Origin: Stenotrophomonas maltophilia
GTDB lineage: Bacteria > Pseudomonadota > Gammaproteobacteria > Xanthomonadales > Xanthomonadaceae
Direction: 5' to 3'
DNA: 64,000 nucleotides
NCBI RefSeq assembly: GCF_002138415.1
Contig: NZ_CP015612.1
Coordinates: 1,404,001-1,468,000, forward strand
Positions 58,644 to 64,000 of the stretch are shown piece by piece (the first letter of the stretch is position 1; every line of letters starts with the position of its first letter). The notes under the pieces were generated by a model. That model was given only the letters and a program-made list of their open reading frames with translations, was not told the origin of the DNA and ran no database searches. The translations under genes were made by a program, and so were the position numbers.

Positions 58644-59480
58644 TCAGAACCCGAAGATTTCCTTGCCGAGTGCGAACACCGGCACTGCCGCCAGAACGCC
58701 GTCGACACGGTCGAGTACGCCACCATGGCCCGGAATCAGGTGGCCCGAGTCCTTGGCGCCCGCGTGGCGCTTGATCAGGCTTTCGAAAAGATCACCCAGC
58801 ACCGAGGCGAACACGGCCATCACCGAGGTGATCAGCAGGCCCGGCAGGTGTGCGGTATCGATGCCGGCCAGCCAGCCCAGGCCGACGGCCACGGCGACAC
58901 CGGCCAGCAGGCCGCCGAACAGGCCTTCCCAGGTCTTGTTGGGGCTGATGCGCGGGGCCAGCTTGTGCTTGCCGAAGTGACGGCCGGCGAAATAGGCGCC
59001 CGAATCGGCCGCCCAGACCAGTGCCAGCGCCGCCAGCAGCCACAGGTGGCCCTGCGTGCCCGGCGGATCGCCGCCAGCATGGATCAGCACCAGCGCGGCC
59101 CAGGCCGGAACGATGGCAAGGGTGCCGGCCAGCATCTTCACGATGCGCGAGGGGGCCGACGGTTGCGCGCCGAAATTGAAGAAGCGAAGCCAGACCAGCG
59201 CCGCCAACCACCAGGCAACACCGGCCAATGTGGTGATCTGGAACAGCACCAGCGTGCTGCCATCGGCCCACACCAGCAGCACCATCAGCAGCAGGTTCAG
59301 TACCAGCAGCACGGTGCGCGCCAGCGTGTCTTCGATGCCGGCCAGCTTCAGCCACTCCCACAGGCCGATCAGCAGCACGGCGGCGGCGGCGGCGGCCAGC
59401 CATTGCGTCGGCAGCAGCAGGATCGCGGCAATGGCGACCGGCGCCATGATCAGCGCGGCGAGGACTCGGGTCTTGGTCAT
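58644..59480 (-). CDS. cdsA: Phosphatidate cytidylyltransferase
   Basis: This 278-residue membrane protein has about eight helices. The C-terminal signature [20 protein letters not shown], then [20 protein letters not shown] and [15 protein letters not shown], is the CDP-alcohol forming motif with its metal-binding aspartates. It makes CDP-diacylglycerol, the branch point of phospholipid synthesis. The start [12 protein letters not shown] overlaps the uppS stop by 4 bp. Confidence 0.96.
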   Translation of the reverse strand: MTKTRVLAALIMAPVAIAAILLLPTQWLAAAAAAVLLIGLWEWLKLAGIEDTLARTVLLVLNLLLMVLLVWADGSTLVLFQITTLAGVAWWLAALVWLRFFNFGAQPSAPSRIVKMLAGTLAIVPAWAALVLIHAGGDPPGTQGHLWLLAALALVWAADSGAYFAGRHFGKHKLAPRISPNKTWEGLFGGLLAGVAVAVGLGWLAGIDTAHLPGLLITSVMAVFASVLGDLFESLIKRHAGAKDSGHLIPGHGGVLDRVDGVLAAVPVFALGKEIFGF

Positions 59481-60244
59481 GGGCTGGAGGTCTCGGTGGC
59501 CAGTGCGGCGATCTGGGCGCTGGTCAGACCGAAACGACGTTCGCGGCCGCCATAGGCGTCCAGCGCCTGCTGCAGCAGCGCGGCATCGAAGTCCGGCCAC
59601 AGGGCCTCGGTGAACCACAGCTCGGTGTACGCCAGCTGCCACAGCAGGAAGTTGCTGATGCGGGTATCGCCACCGGTGCGGATGAACAGGTCCGGTGGCG
59701 GCAGGTCAGCCAGGGCAACCTGGCGGCCCAGCAGCGATTCGTCGATCTGTTCGGGCAGCAGGCGGCCGGCGGCGACTTCCGCTGCCAGCGCGCGCGCGGC
59801 ACGGGCGATGTCCTGGCGGCCACCGTAGCTGGCGGCGATCGACAGGGTCAGGGTGGTGTTGTCTGCGGTGCGCTGCTCTGCCAGCTGCATGCGGCTGACC
59901 AGCCCGGCACCGAAGCGTTCGCGCTCGCCGATGAAGCGCACGCGCACGCCACGCCGATGCAGCTCGTCCACTTCGCGGTCGAGCGCGCCGAGGAACAGCT
60001 TCATCAACGCATCGACTTCTTCCTGCGGCCGGCCCCAGTTCTCGCTTGAGAACGCGAACAGGGTCAGCGCCGGAATGCCCAGCTCAAGGCAGCGCTCGAT
60101 GGTGCGGTTGACCGCACGCGCGCCGGCCCGGTGGCCGATCACGCGCGGACGACGGCGCTGCTGTGCCCAGCGGCCATTGCCATCCATGATGATGGCAATG
60201 TGGCGGGGCAGGGCGGCCGGCAACGGAGGCGGGACTGAAGGCAT
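59477..60244 (-). CDS. uppS: Undecaprenyl diphosphate synthase (cis-prenyltransferase)
   Basis: The protein is 255 residues. The conserved block HIAIIMDGNGRWAQQRRRPR contains the catalytic Asp21 and phosphate-binding loop. LTLFAFSSENWGRPQEEVDA and PDLFIRTGGDTRISNFLLWQ, then LAYTELWF, complete the family signature. It elongates farnesyl diphosphate to the C55 carrier lipid precursor for peptidoglycan and O-antigen. It ends 4 bp inside cdsA and starts 5 bp after frr. Confidence 0.97.
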   Translation of the reverse strand: MPSVPPPLPAALPRHIAIIMDGNGRWAQQRRRPRVIGHRAGARAVNRTIERCLELGIPALTLFAFSSENWGRPQEEVDALMKLFLGALDREVDELHRRGVRVRFIGERERFGAGLVSRMQLAEQRTADNTTLTLSIAASYGGRQDIARAARALAAEVAAGRLLPEQIDESLLGRQVALADLPPPDLFIRTGGDTRISNFLLWQLAYTELWFTEALWPDFDAALLQQALDAYGGRERRFGLTSAQIAALATETSSP

Positions 60245-60249
60245 CGACT

Positions 60250-60804
60250 TCAGACCGACAGCAGTTCTTTTTCCTTGTCGGCAACGACCTTGTCGACGTC
60301 CTTGATGTTGGTGTCGGTCAACTTCTGGATGTCGTCCTCACCGCGCTTCTTCTCGTCTTCGCTGATCGCCTTGTCCTTGACCAGCTTGGCGATTTCCTTG
60401 TTCGCGTCCTGACGGATGTTGCGGATCGCGATCTTGGCGCCTTCGCCTTCCTTCTGCACCTGCTTGGCCAGCTCCTTGCGGCGCTCTTCGGTCGGCGGCG
60501 GCATGTTGATGCGGATCGCGGTGCCCAGCGTGTTCGGGGTGAACTCGGCGTTGTAGAGCCCCTTTTCGATCTCCTTGATCATGCTCTTGTCGAACGGCGT
60601 GACCAGCAGCGAGTGGGCGTCGGCGTTGGAGATCGATGCGACCTGGTTCAGCGGGGTGCTGGCGTTGCCATAGGCGCTGACCGTGACGCGGTCCAGCAGG
60701 GCCGGGGTGGCGCGGCCGGTGCGGATCGAGGTGAGGGTGTGCTTCAGAGCGTCGATGCTCTTGGCCATGCGCGTCTGCGCGTTGTTCTTGATGTCGTTGA
60801 GCAT
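60250..60804 (-). CDS. frr: Ribosome recycling factor
   Basis: The protein is 184 residues, exactly the usual size. The three-helix bundle starts MLNDIKNNAQTRMAKSIDAL and HTLTSIRTGRATPALLDRVT; domain II includes SISNADAHSLLVTPFDKSMI, and the C-terminal helix reads KDKAISEDEKKRGEDDIQKL. With EF-G it splits ribosomes after termination. It follows pyrH by 96 bp, which include the stem CCGGGCC-TGAAT-CGGCCCGG at 60861-60880. Confidence 0.97.
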   Translation of the reverse strand: MLNDIKNNAQTRMAKSIDALKHTLTSIRTGRATPALLDRVTVSAYGNASTPLNQVASISNADAHSLLVTPFDKSMIKEIEKGLYNAEFTPNTLGTAIRINMPPPTEERRKELAKQVQKEGEGAKIAIRNIRQDANKEIAKLVKDKAISEDEKKRGEDDIQKLTDTNIKDVDKVVADKEKELLSV

Positions 60805-60900
60805 CGCCCGGTCCTGGGTGTAACTGGAATCGGGCGATTATAGGCGAATACGGGACGCTGCCGGGCCTGAATCGGCCCGGAGCTCGCCTGGCACTCAGGC

Positions 60901-61629
60901 TCAGGCCGGGTCGCGGCCCTGGACCAGGGTGCCGATGTTCTCGCCGCTGAGGATCTTCAGCAGCTCACCCGGCTGGCCCATGTCGAACACGCGCATCGGC
61001 AGGTCGCTGTCGCGGGCCAGTGCGAAGGCGGCGGTATCCATCACTTCCAGGCCACGGCGGATCACTTCGTCGTAGCTCAGGCTGTCGAAGCGGACCGCGT
61101 CGCTGTGCTTGTTCGGGTCCTTGTCGTACACGCCGTCAACCTTGGTCGCCTTCAGCAGAAGGTCGGCGCCGATCTCGATCGCGCGCAGGGCAGCACCGGA
61201 GTCGGTGGTGAAGAACGGGCTGCCGACGCCGGCGGCGAAGATCACCAGACGGCCCTTTTCCAGGTGGCGGATGGCGCGGCGGCGGATGTAGTCCTCGCAC
61301 ACGTCGTTGATCTTGATCGCGCTCATCACGCGGGCCTTGGCGCCCAGCTTTTCCAGGGCGTCCTGCATGGCCAGGGCGTTGATGACCGTGGCCAGCATGC
61401 CCATCTGGTCGCCGGTGACCCGGTCCATGCCGCCAGCGGCCAGGCCGGCGCCGCGGAAGATGTTGCCGCCGCCGATCACCAGCGCCACTTCGGCACCGGC
61501 CTGCTGGGCTTCGATGACCTCACGGGCCAGGCGGTTGATGATCTTCGGGTCGATGCCGTAGTCCTCATCTCCCATCAGCGCCTCCCCGGACAGTTTCAGA
61601 AGGATGCGGCGATAGGCGAGCTTGGACAT
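60901..61629 (-). CDS. pyrH: UMP kinase
   Basis: The protein is 242 residues of the amino acid kinase fold. [20 protein letters not shown] binds phosphate; [20 protein letters not shown] and [20 protein letters not shown], then [20 protein letters not shown], are the family motifs. It forms UDP from UMP as a hexamer. In the usual order it follows tsf directly; here an HDOD-GGDEF gene lies between, 121 bp upstream. Confidence 0.97.
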   Translation of the reverse strand: MSKLAYRRILLKLSGEALMGDEDYGIDPKIINRLAREVIEAQQAGAEVALVIGGGNIFRGAGLAAGGMDRVTGDQMGMLATVINALAMQDALEKLGAKARVMSAIKINDVCEDYIRRRAIRHLEKGRLVIFAAGVGSPFFTTDSGAALRAIEIGADLLLKATKVDGVYDKDPNKHSDAVRFDSLSYDEVIRRGLEVMDTAAFALARDSDLPMRVFDMGQPGELLKILSGENIGTLVQGRDPA

Positions 61630-61750
61630 AGGGACCTCGGGTGCGTGGAAATCGCGGGCGATTCTACGCGCATGCGGCGTCGGGCCAAAGTGTTTTGTGC
61701 ACTGCGGCGCAAAATCCTGGCGTTCGCCCCGGTCATGCGGGGCTTCCGGT

Positions 61751-63283
61751 TCAGCCCAGCTCGGCGCTGGCGGTGGCCGAAAGCTCGTCGTGGCCCAGGG
61801 CGCCGGGGGAGCGGGCGATCACCCGGTTGCGGCCCAGGTTCTTCGAGCGGTACAGCACATCGTCGGCGGCACGCAGCAGGTCCTGTACGTCGGCAAAGCG
61901 TTCGTAGCCGCCCTGGGTGGCCACGCCGGCGGAGAAGGTGACGAACAGCGGCCCGCCCTCCAGCTCGGCCATCGGCGTGGCGACGATGTTGGCCAACACC
62001 CGGCGGATTACGTCCAGCGCCACCGATTCACTGGTGTTGGGCAGCAGCGCGACGAACTCCTCGCCGCCGAAGCGGGCCACGGTGTCGCTGTTGCGCAACT
62101 GGCCCTGCAGCTTGCCGGCAAAGGCGCGCAGCACTTCGTCGCCGGTCAGGTGGCCGTGGGCATCGTTGATCTTCTTGAAGTCGTCCAGGTCGATGAAGGC
62201 CACCGACAGCGGCCAGCCCTGGCGCCCGGCGCGCAGGAATTCCTGCTCCAGCACCGCCTCCAGCTGGCGGCGGTTGAGTACGCCGGTCAGGGCGTCGCGG
62301 TGGGCCTGGTCGGCCAGGCGCTTGGCCCGCGCCTCGAATTCGTCGGCGCGGCGGCGCGCCTGGTCGGCATCCTGCAGCTCGCGCAGGTTGCGCAGGGTGG
62401 CCAGTTCCTGCGCGTGGTCGATCAGTTCGCGAACCCGCAATGGCGAGTTCAGGCCGGCCTCGAACAGGCTGGCGATGTCCGGCAGGGCCTCGCTGATGCG
62501 GGTCAGCACCTGGTCGAATCGGGCGCTGTCGAGTTCCAGCCGGTCATGCACCTGGTGCAGGGCGCGTTCGCGGGCGGCATCGGCGTCGTCGTCCAGCCAG
62601 ATGTCGGCGACCGCGCCGGACAGCTGCACGCAGGCCTGGAACGGCGACTCGGCAGCGTCCTCGTCCTCGCTGTGGCTGATGCTTTCCACCAGGTAGCGCG
62701 GCAGGCCCCACTGCTCGGCCACCCAGGCGCCGACGTCGGCATGGCTGCAGCCCAGTTCCTCGCGCTCGCGCGCGACCAGATCCGTGTTGTCACGGGCTTC
62801 GCGCAGCAGCGGCAGGTAGCGCTCCGACTCGGCCTGGGCCAGGCACAGCACGCCCAGGTCCTGCAGCAGCCCGGCCAGCATCAGTTCCTCCAGCCGGCGC
62901 AGGCCGCGGGCCTGGCCCAGCTGGCTGGCGGCCAGGGCGCTGAGGATGCTGCGTTTCCACGCGCGCTGGCGCAGGTCGTGGTCGGCACCGCCGGTCAGTC
63001 CCTGGGTGACGGTGAAGCCGAGGGCAAGGCTGATCGTGGCATTCAGGCCCAGCATGGTCAGCGCCTGGCCGAGGTTCTCGATGCGGCGACGGCTGGCGTA
63101 CAGCGGCGAATTGGCGATGCGCAGCATGCGAGCGCTCAACGCCATGTCGATGGCGATGATGTCTGCGGCGGTGGCGATATCCGCTTCCGGGTCCTGGGCC
63201 AGTTCGATGATGCGCAGGGCAATACCGGGCGGCGAGGGCAGGTTGCGGCAGAGCGCCAGGGCGGCTGTCAGCTCGGGAGGCAT
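61751..63283 (-). CDS. HDOD-GGDEF diguanylate cyclase
   Basis: The protein is 510 residues, soluble. The N-terminal HDOD domain (about 5-205) shows [40 protein letters not shown] and [20 protein letters not shown]; it has HD-like helices without a complete HD phosphohydrolase pair. A helical linker (about 205-335, including a coiled coil [20 protein letters not shown]) leads to an intact GGDEF domain ([20 protein letters not shown] and [12 protein letters not shown] near 405). It should make c-di-GMP. It sits between tsf and pyrH and is bounded upstream by the tsf terminator, so it is probably expressed separately from tsf. Confidence 0.9.
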   Translation of the reverse strand: MPPELTAALALCRNLPSPPGIALRIIELAQDPEADIATAADIIAIDMALSARMLRIANSPLYASRRRIENLGQALTMLGLNATISLALGFTVTQGLTGGADHDLRQRAWKRSILSALAASQLGQARGLRRLEELMLAGLLQDLGVLCLAQAESERYLPLLREARDNTDLVAREREELGCSHADVGAWVAEQWGLPRYLVESISHSEDEDAAESPFQACVQLSGAVADIWLDDDADAARERALHQVHDRLELDSARFDQVLTRISEALPDIASLFEAGLNSPLRVRELIDHAQELATLRNLRELQDADQARRRADEFEARAKRLADQAHRDALTGVLNRRQLEAVLEQEFLRAGRQGWPLSVAFIDLDDFKKINDAHGHLTGDEVLRAFAGKLQGQLRNSDTVARFGGEEFVALLPNTSESVALDVIRRVLANIVATPMAELEGGPLFVTFSAGVATQGGYERFADVQDLLRAADDVLYRSKNLGRNRVIARSPGALGHDELSATASAELG

Positions 63284-63479
63284 GTCGGGTCGTTCAATTC
63301 CATTGGGACAAGAATACCTAGGAATGCATCACAGTCCGCGATTTTCGTTCCTGCTATGTGACTGCGGATTCCCTGCGCCGAGTATCGGCTTGATTCGCGC
63401 GCAACGCAAAGGTGCCGGTGCGCGCACCGACGGTGCGCACCCGCCGGTCGGGCATGGGTTCATCCCTTGGACCATGCAT

Positions 63480-63508
63480 AAAAAAAGAGCCGCGGTTTCC
63501 CGCGGCTC
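63480..63508 (-). terminator. Intrinsic terminator after tsf
   Basis: On the minus strand GAGCCGCGG-GAAA-CCGCGGCTC (63487-63508) is followed by TTTTTTTATG. It lies 32 bp past the tsf stop and separates tsf from the HDOD-GGDEF and pyrH genes. Between it and the start of the HDOD gene (63284-63479) I see no gene; GTGCGCGCACC-type pairs occur at 63418-63440. Confidence 0.9.
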
Positions 63509-63540
63509 CTTCTGGTCGCTTCACAGCCGGAAGGCTGGAA

Positions 63541-64000
63541 TCAGACCTGCATCGCCTTGGCAACTTCAGCGGCGTAGTCTTCCACCACCTTCTCGATGCC
63601 TTCGCCGACGATCAGCAGCTTGAAGCCCGCCACGTCGGCGCCAGCGGCCTTGACCACCTGCTCGACGGTGGTGTCGCCCAGCACGTAGGTCTGGCCGTAC
63701 AGGGTCACGTCGCTGACGATCTTGTTGATCTTGCCGCTGATGATCTTTTCCAGGATCTCGGCCGGCTTGGCCTTGTCCTTTTCGGACATCTTGGCCAGCT
63801 CGATTTCCTTTTCCTTTTCGACGAAGTCGGCCGGAACGTCCGCAGCCTTGTTGTGCGGCGGCTTCAGGGCAGCCACGTGCATGGCCAGGCCACGGGCCAG
63901 CTCGACGTCGCCGCCGATCAGATCGACCAGCACGCCGACCTTGCCGTTGGTGTGGACGTACGCACCGACGTTGCCGGTGGTGTCGACCTTGACCATGCGA
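63541..64000 (-). CDS. tsf: Elongation factor Ts (C-terminal part, gene continues beyond the window)
   Basis: About 153 codons of the C-terminal half are visible. [20 protein letters not shown], then GVLVDLIGG and [13 protein letters not shown], belong to the EF-Ts core dimer region. [20 protein letters not shown], then [14 protein letters not shown], matches the coiled-coil and C-terminal module. EF-Ts exchanges GDP for GTP on EF-Tu. The methionine at the visible start is internal: the protein is usually about 290 residues, so the true start lies past 64000. The gene has its own terminator at 63480. Confidence 0.95.
   Translation of the reverse strand, partial: RMVKVDTTGNVGAYVHTNGKVGVLVDLIGGDVELARGLAMHVAALKPPHNKAADVPADFVEKEKEIELAKMSEKDKAKPAEILEKIISGKINKIVSDVTLYGQTYVLGDTTVEQVVKAAGADVAGFKLLIVGEGIEKVVEDYAAEVAKAMQV

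Overview
The window looks like a chromosomal piece of a Stenotrophomonas (S. maltophilia complex) or a very close xanthomonad. The evidence is uniformly high G+C, many GTAG-type REP palindromes of the kind described as SMAG elements in S. maltophilia, a bTHX ribosomal protein gene, and the order tsf-pyrH-frr-uppS-cdsA-dxr-rseP-bamA-lpxD-fabZ-lpxA-lpxB-rnhB-dnaE-accA without skp. I see no phage, insertion sequence, CRISPR array, tRNA or rRNA. All names come from reading the protein sequences; no database search was run.

Layout. 1-2.5 kb: a TetR-controlled HlyD/DHA2 efflux operon with a clear operator. 2.5-6.5 kb: a DUF4303 gene between two copies of a terminator-like repeat, then a histidine-rich TonB receptor divergent from a MerC-like membrane protein (with two Zur-like boxes between them), then bTHX. 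6.5-14.3 kb: a nucleotide phosphodiesterase lipoprotein, an ogt plus ada-alkA alkylation-repair pair enclosed by two inverted copies of a compound repeat, a ClpP-like lipoprotein, DUF4019, MAPEG, a flavin hydroxylase and an S4 RNA-binding protein. 14.4-24.2 kb: a DEAD-box helicase with a structured leader, three cyclic-di-GMP genes with rluF among them, and an AAA ATPase. 24.2-43 kb: metabolic and accessory genes (DMT transporters, DUF72, VOC, serine hydrolase, ABC exporter, agp, DUF885, GFA, DUF4349, LysR, cyclophilin, PadR-HAAS, PHA depolymerase, methyltransferase, HemJ-like), separated by REPs and three copies of a structured repeat of about 190 bp. 43-64 kb: a long minus-strand housekeeping cluster for translation, lipid carriers, isoprenoids, outer membrane assembly, lipid A, replication and fatty acid synthesis.

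The least explained signals are non-coding. (1) A repeat of about 190 bp in three copies (37059-37250, 37330-37520 inverted, 42709-42895) keeps its stems paired while the arms change and keeps a 17-base loop unchanged. (2) A compound palindromic repeat occurs twice in inverted orientation around ogt/ada-alkA; the 25-bp arms differ between copies but pair perfectly within each. (3) The 517-bp gap between bamA and lpxD, where skp lies in many Gram-negatives, holds about nine hairpins, three of them closed by a 7-bp stem into a cloverleaf-like fold. In (1) and (2) the compensating base changes can be read directly from the sequence and suggest selection on structure; function is unknown.
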